Assembly: GCA_023663025.1 (NCBI GenBank)
Contig: JAMPIC010000001.1
Coordinates: 94,231-140,130 of the forward strand
DNA from: Prevotella sp.
GTDB lineage: Bacteria; Bacillota; Clostridia; Oscillospirales; Ruminococcaceae
Direction: 5' to 3'
Length of the DNA: 45,900 nucleotides
A program made the translations under genes and the position numbers. Shown here piece after piece: positions 16,906 to 25,196 of the stretch. The notes beneath the pieces are model-generated. The model did no database searches. It was not told the DNA's origin and saw only the letters and a list, made by a program, of their open reading frames with translations. The first letter of the stretch is position 1. Each line of letters begins with the position of its first letter.

Positions 16906-17379
16906 TTATCCAATCGCATTCGCCGCTTCGCAGCAGTCACATTTGTTTTCATTCAGATCTGTTCCGCAAACGGGACACAAACCCTTGCAGTCCTCTTTGC
17001 AGAGCATTTTCGACGGTAATTGCAGCAGACAGTCCGTCAGCGCGAGTTCGTCCATATCAAGCTTATCCGACTCCGTCACAACATAGTCGTCGTACTCGCT
17101 GCCGTTTCCGTTAAGCGAACGGACAAGGACGTGAGAAAATTCAAAGCCGAAACCGCGTTCAAACTCAATAAGACATCTGTCGCAGCAAACGTGCAGAGCA
17201 AAATCCGCCTTATAGTCAAGCAAGACCATACCCGCACGGTTCACAACCGCGCCTTTGACAGTTATGGGTTCTGAAAAGCTATAACCCTTTACGGAAGCCA
17301 GCGTTTCCCTATCGACGGTACAATCAAGCTCAAGCTTTTCACCAACGACGTTATAGAGCTGTTTCAAGTCAACGATCAT
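16906..17379 (-). CDS. DUF177 (YceD-family) protein
   Basis: The 157-aa protein is read from ATG 17379 after GAGGTG. It has the DUF177 segment HVCCDRCLIEFERGF and, at the C-terminus, a Cys-rich zinc-site CKEDCKGLCPVCGTDLNENKC typical of this family. YceD proteins sit beside rpmF across bacteria and plants and are linked to 23S rRNA and 50S maturation. The order DUF177-rpmF is kept here. Confidence 0.9.
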   Translation of the reverse strand: MIVDLKQLYNVVGEKLELDCTVDRETLASVKGYSFSEPITVKGAVVNRAGMVLLDYKADFALHVCCDRCLIEFERGFGFEFSHVLVRSLNGNGSEYDDYVVTESDKLDMDELALTDCLLQLPSKMLCKEDCKGLCPVCGTDLNENKCDCCEAANAIG

Positions 17380-17449
17380 AGCGCACCTCAAACATAACAA
17401 AGGTAATTATAACATATTTATCCTGATATGTCAATAGTTTTCCTCAAAA

Positions 17450-17860
17450 TTATTTTACGGAATATTTTGACACGCTTTCGGGGAGATCCTCCTTGTTGGC
17501 GGAAACCGTGAACACCACCTCAACGTCGTCGCCCGTGAGCTTCTCGATCTTGTTGAGCATTGCTCCGAGAGCCTCGAAATCAGCGCCGCCCACTTTAAGG
17601 ATAGAGTCGATGAAAATTTCATTGATATCGTAGTTGCCCGCAACAAGTCCCGCAACAAGACCGTAGAAAGCCTCGAAAGAGTAGATGTTGTTCGCGTCGG
17701 TATCAACGATTCTTACGGAATGGGGAATGTCGTACCTGAGCTTCTCGCTCTTGTCGATGCAAACCACATAGCCGTTCGTGGACTTAGCCGCGCTGTTGAT
17801 CATATCAATTAAGACCTTTGTTTTACCCGTACCCTTGGTTCCGGTGATAATTTTTACCAT
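17450..17860 (-). CDS. Small P-loop ATP-binding protein, function unknown
   Basis: The 136-aa protein opens with MVKIITGTKGTGKTKVLIDM, a Walker A motif (GTKGTGKT at 7-14). INEIFIDSIL around residue 80 is a candidate Walker B. It is too short for a complete AAA+ or kinase. Similar short clostridial proteins are sometimes labelled PilT-like, which I regard as unreliable. ATG follows CGGAG. It is downstream of pgi on the same strand. Confidence 0.75.
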   Translation of the reverse strand: MVKIITGTKGTGKTKVLIDMINSAAKSTNGYVVCIDKSEKLRYDIPHSVRIVDTDANNIYSFEAFYGLVAGLVAGNYDINEIFIDSILKVGGADFEALGAMLNKIEKLTGDDVEVVFTVSANKEDLPESVSKYSVK

Positions 17861-17935
17861 AAAAACACTCCGTTCTGCCTTTTGACGGCATAATTTATTA
17901 ACGTAACGCCCGTCCTCGGACGGACGATAACATAC

Positions 17936-19273
17936 TCAGTCCGACAGCTTCTCTTCAAGAGCCGCTTTCCGATCCTCATAGCCCGGCTTTCCGAGGAGAG
18001 CGAACATATTGCTTTTGTAGCTCTCAACGCCCGGCTGATTGAACGGGTTTACGCCCAGCATATAGCCGCTGACGGCGCAAGCCATTTCAAAGAAGTAAAC
18101 CATATAGCCGAAAGTTTTTTCGGAAGTATCCTCAAGCTCGAGAACGATATTGGGAACTCCGCCCTCTGTGTGAGCCAGAACCGTACCCTGAAAAGCCTTT
18201 CTGTTTACGACGGACATATTCTGATTTGTCAGGAAATTCAGTCCGTCAAGGTTTTCGCTGTCGTTTTCGAGGAAGAAATCCTTTTTGGGTTTCTTGATAT
18301 CCACAACCGTCTCGAACATAATGCGGGAGCCGTCCTGAATGAACTGACCCATTGAATGGAGGTCTGTGGAGAAGATCGCGGAGGACGGGAAAATTCCCCT
18401 GCAGTCCTTGCCCTCGCTTTCGCCGAAGAGCTGTTTCCACCACTCCGCCATCATCGCGAAGCTCGGGTCGTAGGAAACCAGCATTTCAACGGATTTATTC
18501 TTTTTGTAGAGAATGTTTCTGATAGCCGCGTACTTCAAGCAGCCGTTATTGTCAAAGTCCGCGGAAAGCTCGTCCCTCGCCCGGGCGGCGCCCGCCATGA
18601 TAGCGTCGATATCGCAGCCCGCAACGGCGATCGGGAGCAGTCCCACCGCTGTGAGAACCGAATATCTTCCTCCCACATCGTCGGCGATGACAAAGGTCTC
18701 ATAGCCCTCCGCGTCCGCAAGCTGCTTCAGAGTGCCTCTCGCCTTGTCGGTGGTGCAGAATATCCTTTCCTTTGCGCCGTCCTTGCCGTACTTCTTTTCA
18801 GCCATTTCGCGGAACACTCTGAACGCCAGCGCAGGCTCCGTGGTCGTTCCCGACTTGGAGATAACGTTTACCGAAAAGTCCCTGCCCTCGCATAGAGAAA
18901 TGATCTCGTTAAGATATGTGGGACTGATATTGTTGCCCGCGTAATATATCTCGGGCGTATCCTTTTTAAGATTGTTGTAGAACGGCGATTTCAGGAACTC
19001 TATAGCCGCTCTCGCGCCCAAATAAGAGCCTCCGATGCCTATAACAACAAGAACGTCGGACTGCTTTTGTATCTTTGCGGCGGCAGCCTTTATCCTTGCG
19101 AACTCTTCTTTATCGTAATCAACGGGAAGGTCTGCCCAGCCGAGGAAATCGTTTCCCGCTCCCGAACGTTCAGCTACGGTTCTGGCGGCAAGCTCGGCGG
19201 AAGCCTTAACCGCTTCAAGCTCATGGGGCGCAATGAAATTTTGTAAATATTTGGTGTTTAATGAGACTGACAT
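17936..19273 (-). CDS. pgi: Glucose-6-phosphate isomerase
   Basis: Pgi interconverts glucose-6-phosphate and fructose-6-phosphate. The 445-aa protein is read from ATG 19273, eight bases after GGAGG; an in-frame TTG at 19288 overlaps that ribosome site. It shows VIGIGGSYLGARAAIEF, VISKSGTTTEPA for phosphate binding, DVGGRYSVLTAVGLLP, and the C-terminal GVNPFNQPGVESYK with the catalytic region. Length fits the short Firmicute Pgi. It has its own promoter at 19305-19333. Confidence 0.97.
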   Translation of the reverse strand: MSVSLNTKYLQNFIAPHELEAVKASAELAARTVAERSGAGNDFLGWADLPVDYDKEEFARIKAAAAKIQKQSDVLVVIGIGGSYLGARAAIEFLKSPFYNNLKKDTPEIYYAGNNISPTYLNEIISLCEGRDFSVNVISKSGTTTEPALAFRVFREMAEKKYGKDGAKERIFCTTDKARGTLKQLADAEGYETFVIADDVGGRYSVLTAVGLLPIAVAGCDIDAIMAGAARARDELSADFDNNGCLKYAAIRNILYKKNKSVEMLVSYDPSFAMMAEWWKQLFGESEGKDCRGIFPSSAIFSTDLHSMGQFIQDGSRIMFETVVDIKKPKKDFFLENDSENLDGLNFLTNQNMSVVNRKAFQGTVLAHTEGGVPNIVLELEDTSEKTFGYMVYFFEMACAVSGYMLGVNPFNQPGVESYKSNMFALLGKPGYEDRKAALEEKLSD

Positions 19274-19304
19274 ATGCTTTTCCTCCAAAAATATTTATAA
19301 ATCT

Positions 19305-19333
19305 ATATTACTATAAAATTGAAGATTTTGCAA
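19305..19333 (-). promoter_or_regulatory. Sigma-A promoter of pgi
   Basis: On the minus strand, TTGCAA (19328-19333) and TAATAT (19305-19310) are 17 bases apart, giving a leader of about 25 bases to ATG 19273. Confidence 0.6.
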
Positions 19334-19382
19334 TAATTTTTCTCAATCTTGAGGCTTTCGGAAAAAGTTTTGGTCAATCGGT

Positions 19383-20528
19383 CTAAAAAGTTAAAAGTTT
19401 TTTGAGTATTATGCCCAATGCTTTTTTAACATTCATTTTCTCAACCGTGTCTGTTGTATAGACGTCCACCGCGAAAATCATCCTGTCATTCCGCAGGAAC
19501 TGTATCTCCCCCGCTTTTTTGCCCTTTTCGACGGGAGCGTACAGATAATCCGTCATCACTATCCTCGACGTGAGCGAATCCGCCGCGCCATTGGGCAGGA
19601 CTACGCTCCGTATCGTTCCGCACTCGACGGGAACTGTCTTTGCCGTTCCTCCCCTGACCGCTATCTCCGACGGTACGTCCTTGGGACGTTCGGGGGTAAA
19701 TACCGTATATTGGGAAAATCCCATAGTCAGCAGCGCTTTTGCGTCCGAAAGACTTTCGTCCTTGTCGGCGCAGCCGAGAACGACAGCTATATATGAGACC
19801 CCGTCCCGTTCCGCTCCGAGGGCGGCGCAGTATCCCGAGTTTTCGGTATATCCCGCCTTGAAGCCGATAAGGCCCTTAAAGTCCTTGACAGCCTCGTTTG
19901 AGTTGACAAGCTCCGTTTCGCCGCCGCGGACAAAATCTCTCCAGCAGGTGAAGTACCCGCGCAGGAAACCGTATTTTGACAGCTCGGCGCAAAGCCTTGC
20001 GGTATCGTGAGCGGTGGATATCTGCCTGTCGTCGTCATAGTATCCGTTACAGTTGGTATAGTAAGTATTTTCCATGCCGAGCTCTTTGGCGCGGACGTTC
20101 ATAAGCGCGGCAAATTTTTCCTCCGAACCCGAGATTTTTTCAGCAAGAACGACAGCCGCGTCATTGGCGTTGCCAACAATGACCGCTTTCAGCAGCTCGT
20201 CGACGGTTATCTCCTCGCCCGGCATGAGCCATATCTGCGCTCCCTGCATACTGTTGGCGTGCTCCGAGGTTTTCAGCTTGCTGTCAAGGGAAAGCTCTCC
20301 CGCCTCGATCCGCTCCGCCGCGAGCAGGACTGTCATAAGCTTTGCCATTGTCCCCACGGGAACGGAAGTTTCCGCGTTTTGCTCCGAAATAACAACGCCT
20401 CCGGACGTTTCCGTCATTACCTTGCAGAGCTTATGCTCCTTCTCGTCGGCGGAAACTGCCGCAGACGGCGTTACAGTAATTATTGCCAAAATAATGCAAA
20501 AAATCCGCCTGAAAAAATTTTTACGCAT
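19383..20528 (-). CDS. DacF-like D-Ala-D-Ala carboxypeptidase homologue with altered active site
   Basis: The 381-aa protein has an N-terminal signal peptide (cleavage after VSA, about residue 27), a peptidase S11 domain to about residue 270, and a C-terminal beta domain like that of PBP5 enzymes. The three motifs that define the penicillin-binding active site are all changed: SxxK reads T60-M-A-K63, SxN reads N120-A-N122, and KTG reads K224-A-G226. The surrounding sequence is otherwise intact and the frame is open, so it looks like a folded but possibly inactive or altered paralogue. ATG 20528 follows GGGAGG. In Bacillus dacF is expressed during sporulation; here nothing proves the timing. 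Confidence 0.85.
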   Translation of the reverse strand: MRKNFFRRIFCIILAIITVTPSAAVSADEKEHKLCKVMTETSGGVVISEQNAETSVPVGTMAKLMTVLLAAERIEAGELSLDSKLKTSEHANSMQGAQIWLMPGEEITVDELLKAVIVGNANDAAVVLAEKISGSEEKFAALMNVRAKELGMENTYYTNCNGYYDDDRQISTAHDTARLCAELSKYGFLRGYFTCWRDFVRGGETELVNSNEAVKDFKGLIGFKAGYTENSGYCAALGAERDGVSYIAVVLGCADKDESLSDAKALLTMGFSQYTVFTPERPKDVPSEIAVRGGTAKTVPVECGTIRSVVLPNGAADSLTSRIVMTDYLYAPVEKGKKAGEIQFLRNDRMIFAVDVYTTDTVEKMNVKKALGIILKKLLTF

Positions 20529-20644
20529 AAGTATCCCTCCCGATAAATCTTATGCGGACAAGAACAATTATAGTATAAATGAGTTTCTATACGTCATATG
20601 TAAAAATAATTTCGTCCGAAATCAAGCTTTGCGAAAATAAAAAG

Positions 20645-20673
20645 TTGAAAATAATAAATAAGTATGTTATAAT
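20645..20673 (+). promoter_or_regulatory. Sigma-A promoter of the transglutaminase-like gene
   Basis: TTGAAA (20645-20650) and TATAAT (20668-20673) are 17 bases apart. The start near 20680 leaves a leader of about 50 bases. Confidence 0.75.
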
Positions 20674-20730
20674 TGTATACAGCATTACAGTCAAACACGG
20701 TAATTTATAATATTAAGGAGCTTAACCAGT

Positions 20731-21948
20731 ATGCTGAAAAAAATTTTTTCGTCATTTTTATGCTTGACCGTTATTTTGCTTTTTGCCGCAGAACCGGTTT
20801 CCGCAGACAGTTCCGGAAGCGCCGGAACGGCAAAGGTCTACAGTACCCCATACTATTATTATCAGCTTACGGACAATGCAAAGGAAATATATAAAATGCT
20901 GAAAAAGGCGGTCATGGACTGCAGCAGCGTTGTCAAAACAAGAACAGACATTGAACGCAAGGATTTTGAACAGCTTGCGGAGCTGCTGATATTTCACGAC
21001 CCCATGACGTTTAATCTGGAAAATATAGAACTGTTCACCGTGGGAAATCTGACGGTCTTCAAGCTGTCCTACCGGTATGACAAGGAAGAATATGACGAAA
21101 TGACTTCCGCTTACAAAAAAGAAGCCGATAAGATACTCGATAAACTGACGGACGATATGTCGGAATACAAAAAAATCAGAACGATACACGACAGTATTAT
21201 AAACAGCGCGGCATACGATCTGGAAAGCGAAGCCAATGACACGGTTTACGGAACACTTGTCAACAATAAGGGAAAGTGCGACGGATATTCAAAAAGCTTT
21301 TCCTATATATGCGGACTGGCGGGAATAAGGACAGTCACTGTTATAGGCGACGACAAAATAAACGGCAGCGGAATGATGCATATGTGGAACAAGGTTTATT
21401 ACAACAAAAATTGGTACAATGTGGATGTTACCTGGGACGACCCCGTGGGAAATCTTAAAGACAATTTGCAGTACGATTTCTTTATGGTAAGCGACAGTTC
21501 ACTGAAAAATACCCACAAGGAAAATAATTTCAGCTTTGAAGTTCCCGAAGCCGATGACGATTCCAAAAATTATTTTGCCGTAAACAAAAAGTACGCCGAA
21601 GACTTCGGCTCCGCAAAGACGATACTGAATAACGGACTTGTATCCGCGTCCAAAAAGCAGAAAAACCGCGTTGTACTTAAATGCGCCTCAAACGACGTAT
21701 ACGAGAAAATGAAAAATTATATTCTTGACAAGAACAAAATATCGGTCGTTATTAAAAATGCCGGCAAAAAAACACACAGCAAGCTTATATCCGACATTTA
21801 TTCATATAAATTCAACGACGATCAGAAAATAATCTGCCTTTTCGTTTTTTACGAGGACACCGACATTTACGATTACTTTACAAGCACTGACAAGCTGGAC
21901 AGCGACGCTTTGGAGATTTTATCCAAATACGGTGTCAGCAGCAAATAA
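20731..21948 (+). CDS. Secreted transglutaminase-like protein
   Basis: The 405-aa protein has a signal peptide (residues 1-25, cut after VSA). The transglutaminase/protease core at about 140-240 carries Cys183 (NNKGKCDGYS), His217 (MMHMWNKV) and Asp232 (YNVDVTWDDP), the complete catalytic triad. The remainder is lysine- and aspartate-rich with no further domain I recognise. Such extracellular proteins act as cysteine proteases or cross-linkers on cell-surface polymers; the substrate is unknown. No anchor is visible, so it may be released. Spacing to the ribosome site AAGGAG is about 9 bases. Confidence 0.85.
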   Translation: MLKKIFSSFLCLTVILLFAAEPVSADSSGSAGTAKVYSTPYYYYQLTDNAKEIYKMLKKAVMDCSSVVKTRTDIERKDFEQLAELLIFHDPMTFNLENIELFTVGNLTVFKLSYRYDKEEYDEMTSAYKKEADKILDKLTDDMSEYKKIRTIHDSIINSAAYDLESEANDTVYGTLVNNKGKCDGYSKSFSYICGLAGIRTVTVIGDDKINGSGMMHMWNKVYYNKNWYNVDVTWDDPVGNLKDNLQYDFFMVSDSSLKNTHKENNFSFEVPEADDDSKNYFAVNKKYAEDFGSAKTILNNGLVSASKKQKNRVVLKCASNDVYEKMKNYILDKNKISVVIKNAGKKTHSKLISDIYSYKFNDDQKIICLFVFYEDTDIYDYFTSTDKLDSDALEILSKYGVSSK

Positions 21949-22001
21949 TTTTAACAAAATATTAAATAAAAGTGAAAATATTGCAAAATATGAAATTTCC
22001 C

Positions 22002-22030
22002 TTGACAACCGAACAGCATTGTGATATAAT
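22002..22030 (+). promoter_or_regulatory. Consensus sigma-A promoter of tRNA-Pro
   Basis: TTGACA (22002-22007), 17 bases, TATAAT (22025-22030): a perfect consensus promoter as expected for a tRNA gene. Confidence 0.92.
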
Positions 22031-22043
22031 AATTTATGTTGTT

Positions 22044-22120
22044 CGGGGTGTGGCGCAGATTGGTAGCGCGCTACCTTGGGGTGGTAGAGGCCGTGGGTTC
22101 AAGTCCCGTCACTCCGACCA
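22044..22120 (+). tRNA. tRNA-Pro (anticodon GGG)
   Basis: The 77-base gene folds as a full cloverleaf. The acceptor stem is CGGGGTG with CACTCCG, the anticodon stem CTACC/GGTAG encloses the loop TTGGGGT with anticodon GGG, and the T arm is GTGGG/CCCGT-type with GGTTCAAGTCC. CCA is encoded at the 3' end. It reads CCC/CCU codons. It stands alone between its own promoter and terminator. Confidence 0.95.
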
Positions 22121-22127
22121 TACAGTT

Positions 22128-22160
22128 AAATCCCACGCTTTTAAGAGCGTGGGATTTTTT
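22128..22160 (+). terminator. Terminator after tRNA-Pro
   Basis: An 11-bp stem, AAATCCCACGC with GCGTGGGATTT, is followed by Ts. It ends 30 bases before apgM, so apgM needs readthrough or a promoter that I do not see. Confidence 0.85.
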
Positions 22161-22189
22161 CTATACCATATTAAGAAAGAAGTGCTTTT

Positions 22190-23404
22190 ATGAAATACGT
22201 TGTTTTACTGTGCGACGGCATGGCTGACTACCCCCTTGAGGAGCTGGGCGGAGAAACTCCCATGAGCAAGTCTGTCACTCCGAATATGGATATGCTGGCT
22301 AAGGATTCCGTTATCGGATTGGTCAAAACTGTCGCCGACGGAATGAAGCCCGGCTCGGACGTTGCAAACCTGTCCGTTCTCGGGTACGATCCCGCGGTAT
22401 GCTATACGGGACGCTCCCCTCTTGAAGCGGGTTCTATCGGCATAGATATGCTTCCCGACGACGTTTCGTTCAGATGCAACCTTGTAACTGTTTCCGACGA
22501 GGCAAATTTTGAGGACAGAACTCTCGTCGACTACTGCGCCGACGATATTTCCACCGAAGAAGCAAGGGAGCTTGTCACATTCCTCGCTTCGCATTTCGAC
22601 AATGAGGAATTCAAGCTTTACAGCGGCGTAAGCTACCGTCACTGCCTGATTTGGCACGGCGGCACGCTTGATGTGGGAACGCTCACACCTCCCCACGACA
22701 TCACGGGACGTAAGGTCACTGACTATATTCCGTCGCACAAAAACGCTGAAAAGCTGTTCGCCATGATGAAAAAAAGCTATGAGCTGCTGAAGGATCACCC
22801 TGTCAACAAAGCAAGGGAAGCTCGCGGACTTCGTCCCGCAAACTGCATTTGGCTTTGGGGCGAGGGCGTAAGGGCAAATTTGGAGAATTTCTTTGAATGC
22901 TACGGTCTGAAAGGCTCTATGATATCTGCAGTCGATCTTCTTAAAGGCATCGGCAAATTTGCGGGCATGAACGTCGTAAACGTTGACGGTGCGACCGGTT
23001 ACATCGACACCAATTTCAAAGGAAAAGCCGAAGCCGCCCTCAAAGAGCTTGCGGACGGTCAGGACTTTGTTTATATCCATGTTGAAGCTCCCGACGAGTG
23101 CGGTCACAGGCATGAGATCGAAAACAAGGTCAAGGCGATTGAAATTATCGACAGGGAAATTCTCGGAACAATTCTTCCGGAACTTAACAAATACGACGAT
23201 TTCAAAATAATGATCCTGCCCGACCACCCCACTCCCCTTGCTCTTAAAACACATACTAACGACGCCGTTCCGTTCATGATCTACACCAAAAGCGTAAAGG
23301 CTGACGGCAAACCCGTGTTCACGGAAAAAACCGCTGCCGAAACGGGATTGTATATTGAAAAAGGACCGTCCATTATGAAGTACTTTATTGATCTGCACAA
23401 GTAA
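22190..23404 (+). CDS. apgM: 2,3-bisphosphoglycerate-independent phosphoglycerate mutase, archaeal-type
   Basis: This enzyme interconverts 3- and 2-phosphoglycerate in glycolysis. The 404-aa protein belongs to the ApgM branch of the alkaline phosphatase superfamily: MKYVVLLCDGMADYP (metal-binding Asp9), GSDVANLSVLGYDP with the phosphorylated Ser, YTGRSPLEAGSIGI, HVEAPDECGHRHE, and the C-terminal metal site ILPDHPTPLALKTHT. The ribosome site is weak (AAGAAAGAAG). It is distinct from the longer GpmI type and from the unrelated GpmA. Confidence 0.93.
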   Translation: MKYVVLLCDGMADYPLEELGGETPMSKSVTPNMDMLAKDSVIGLVKTVADGMKPGSDVANLSVLGYDPAVCYTGRSPLEAGSIGIDMLPDDVSFRCNLVTVSDEANFEDRTLVDYCADDISTEEARELVTFLASHFDNEEFKLYSGVSYRHCLIWHGGTLDVGTLTPPHDITGRKVTDYIPSHKNAEKLFAMMKKSYELLKDHPVNKAREARGLRPANCIWLWGEGVRANLENFFECYGLKGSMISAVDLLKGIGKFAGMNVVNVDGATGYIDTNFKGKAEAALKELADGQDFVYIHVEAPDECGHRHEIENKVKAIEIIDREILGTILPELNKYDDFKIMILPDHPTPLALKTHTNDAVPFMIYTKSVKADGKPVFTEKTAAETGLYIEKGPSIMKYFIDLHK

Positions 23405-23411
23405 ATAATCA

Positions 23412-23450
23412 AAACGGGAGTATCTGCCTCAAAAGCAGATACTCCCGTTT
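23412..23450. terminator. Bidirectional terminator between apgM and the Cys-rich gene
   Basis: A perfect 16-bp stem (23412-23427 with 23435-23450) with a 7-base loop and A/T runs at its base serves the two convergent genes. Confidence 0.92.
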
Positions 23451-23464
23451 GCTTAGGACTAATA

Positions 23465-24361
23465 TCAAGAATCCGAACAGCCGCAGCTATTGCTGTCGCC
23501 GCTGTTGCTGCTGTTATTGCTGCTGCCGGTATTATTTCCGCAGCTGCAATTGTAGGGGTTACTTCCGCTCGGCTGAGGGAAAAACTGCTCCGTGGGGAAG
23601 TCGATCCTGTCGAATACATCGCAGGGAGCTTCAGACGAAGCGACCTGTCCCGAGCAGTCCTTGCAGGGTATGCAGTAATCGTACGCGGGCACGATAAGCG
23701 AAACGGGACGCGAAAGCTGTACGATGGAGAAAAGACCGAGAGACACAGCCAGTATCCTGTCAAACTGCTTGCTGTCGCAGGGCGGGCAGCAGCCAGGTCC
23801 CGGAGGAGGGGGAGGAGGCGGAGGGCAGGGGCACTTGCTTCCGCAGGGAACGCAAATGAATTTCGCGTCCAGCGCTACGGGGTCGACCACATGAATCGTA
23901 GCTTTGGGCATACCCGCGTTGCTGACGCTTCCGCAGAAACCGTCGCAGGGGTCTGCGGGCAGAGCCGTTACAAAATCGTCCTCGCTGGTGAATACCTTGG
24001 AATTTCCCTCGCCGCCGTAGAGGATAACCCTCTTGTTCCACATAGCCGTACCGCAAAGGATAGTTCCCGACTGAGGCTGACAGAACGTTTTGCTGAAAGC
24101 CTCGGCAGTGATCTTAAATCTGTAAGTAATGTCTACCGAGTAATAACCCGACTTGAAAGGTACTGTATCGACCGATATGCAGGTCGCTTCGACCTCTACG
24201 CAGCGAGTTCTTACTATGTTCATTTCGTCCGTGATCTCCGGAGAGTCTTCGGTCAGCGTGACAGGCAGCTCGTAAATGCAGTCTCTGTCCGAGCAGCTGT
24301 CGAAAACGCGCTGAACATCAATGCAAACCGCTTCCTTGAAGCAGTTGTTTTTATCGCTCAT
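23465..24361 (-). CDS. Cys-rich, polyproline clostridial protein, possible spore component
   Basis: The 298-aa protein begins with a conserved region (KEAVCIDVQRVFDSCSDRDCIYELPV..., about residues 9-120) seen in uncharacterised clostridial proteins. It ends in a Cys/Pro-rich part: CGSKCPCPP, a run of eight prolines, PGCCPPC, CIPCKDC, and a Cys/Asn/Ser tail. No signal peptide is present. About 25 cysteines suggest a disulfide-cross-linked or metal-binding structural protein such as a spore-coat component; this is inference. AGGAGG precedes the ATG, and a possible sigma-G-type promoter lies at 24386-24415. Confidence 0.75.
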   Translation of the reverse strand: MSDKNNCFKEAVCIDVQRVFDSCSDRDCIYELPVTLTEDSPEITDEMNIVRTRCVEVEATCISVDTVPFKSGYYSVDITYRFKITAEAFSKTFCQPQSGTILCGTAMWNKRVILYGGEGNSKVFTSEDDFVTALPADPCDGFCGSVSNAGMPKATIHVVDPVALDAKFICVPCGSKCPCPPPPPPPPGPGCCPPCDSKQFDRILAVSLGLFSIVQLSRPVSLIVPAYDYCIPCKDCSGQVASSEAPCDVFDRIDFPTEQFFPQPSGSNPYNCSCGNNTGSSNNSSNSGDSNSCGCSDS

Positions 24362-24385
24362 ATAAATCCTCCTATGAAAAAATTA

Positions 24386-24415
24386 AAGTATTAAAACTTC
24401 AATATATACTATTCA
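24386..24415 (-). promoter_or_regulatory. Possible forespore (sigma-F/G) promoter of the Cys-rich gene
   Basis: On the minus strand, TGAATA (24410-24415), 17 bases, AATACTT (24386-24392) resembles sigma-G (TGAATA / CATACTA). No terminator separates it from hisE, so read-through from the his operon is also possible. Confidence 0.3.
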
Positions 24416-24439
24416 CAGGGAGGTAAAAAAGTTACAAAG

Positions 24440-24778
24440 TCAAGTGTTTTTGTCGGTCTGATGGAACTCCTTAAGGTTGCCTATCTTCTCGTTCCGCTCG
24501 TCCAGGACTTTTTCCACGTCCGTCCATTCAAGCCCCCTGTCGGCGGCAAGTACCATAACATGGTACAAAAGGTCGTTTATTTCGTTCATAAGCTCGTCGT
24601 TGTCGCCGTTTTTGGCGGCAATTATCGTTTCGGCAGCCTCCTCGCCCACTTTTTTGCAGATTTTGTCGACGCCCTTTTCAAAAAGATAGCAGGTGTAGGA
24701 TTTTTCGGGAGCCTCCCCCCTGTCGAAAGCCGCCTTGCGTGCTTTGATTACCTCGAAAATTTCATGATAGACCGTCAT
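24440..24778 (-). CDS. hisE: Phosphoribosyl-ATP pyrophosphatase
   Basis: HisE hydrolyses phosphoribosyl-ATP to phosphoribosyl-AMP, step 2 of histidine synthesis. The 112-aa protein is all-alpha MazG-like with the metal-binding pattern KVGEEAAETIIAAKN and NEINDLLYHVMVLAADRG. It is the last his gene of the operon, 3 bases after hisI, separate rather than fused to it. Confidence 0.95.
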   Translation of the reverse strand: MTVYHEIFEVIKARKAAFDRGEAPEKSYTCYLFEKGVDKICKKVGEEAAETIIAAKNGDNDELMNEINDLLYHVMVLAADRGLEWTDVEKVLDERNEKIGNLKEFHQTDKNT

Positions 24779-24781
24779 TTT

Positions 24782-25195
24782 TCATTCTCCTTTTTCATTT
24801 AAATTAATTAATTTCATAGTACCCATATCCAGCTCGCGGTAGTAGCAGTTATTGGGTACGCCGTTAAAGCTTGTATGGCAAATATTCCCCTTGTCGGGCG
24901 TGACCTGATACACCAAGGAATTTTGCTCGCAGTTCACGAAAATACGCTCCACCGAAAAGGTATTCCCCGACTCCCCGCCCTTGAACCACAGCTTGTTTCG
25001 GGAGGTGCTCCACAGCACCAGCTTTTTCCTGCGGACGGTTTCCAAAAAAGCCTCCTCGTTGGTGTATGCGATTAAAATTACCTCCTTTGTTATAATATTC
25101 TGCACGGCGACGGGGATTACCTTGTTTCCCCTATCCATACCGCTGATTTTGTTCCAATCAAGCATTAGCTTGTCGGTTTCCTCAATCATTCCCAT
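24782..25195 (-). CDS. hisI: Phosphoribosyl-AMP cyclohydrolase (HisI) with unusual metal site
   Basis: HisI opens the adenine ring of phosphoribosyl-AMP, step 3 of the pathway. The 137-aa protein keeps WFKGGESGNTF (about 70-80) and the zinc cysteines Cys89, Cys106 (CHT) and Cys117. The usual DCDxD, whose aspartates bind magnesium, reads N88-C-E-Q-N92. Either this is a HisI subfamily with other ligands or activity is changed. The position next to hisE supports a real his role. AAAGGAG precedes ATG 25195. Confidence 0.88.
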   Translation of the reverse strand: MGMIEETDKLMLDWNKISGMDRGNKVIPVAVQNIITKEVILIAYTNEEAFLETVRRKKLVLWSTSRNKLWFKGGESGNTFSVERIFVNCEQNSLVYQVTPDKGNICHTSFNGVPNNCYYRELDMGTMKLINLNEKGE

Positions 25196-25196
25196 T

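Noticed and set aside
17880..17935. Terminator after pgi (CGTCCGTCC/GGACGGGCG stem)
   Set aside because: The stem is good but no T-run follows on the minus strand, so I could not call it a terminator.
22205..23398. A 397-codon open frame antisense to apgM
   Set aside because: It mirrors the apgM gene, gives no recognisable protein and has no start signal.
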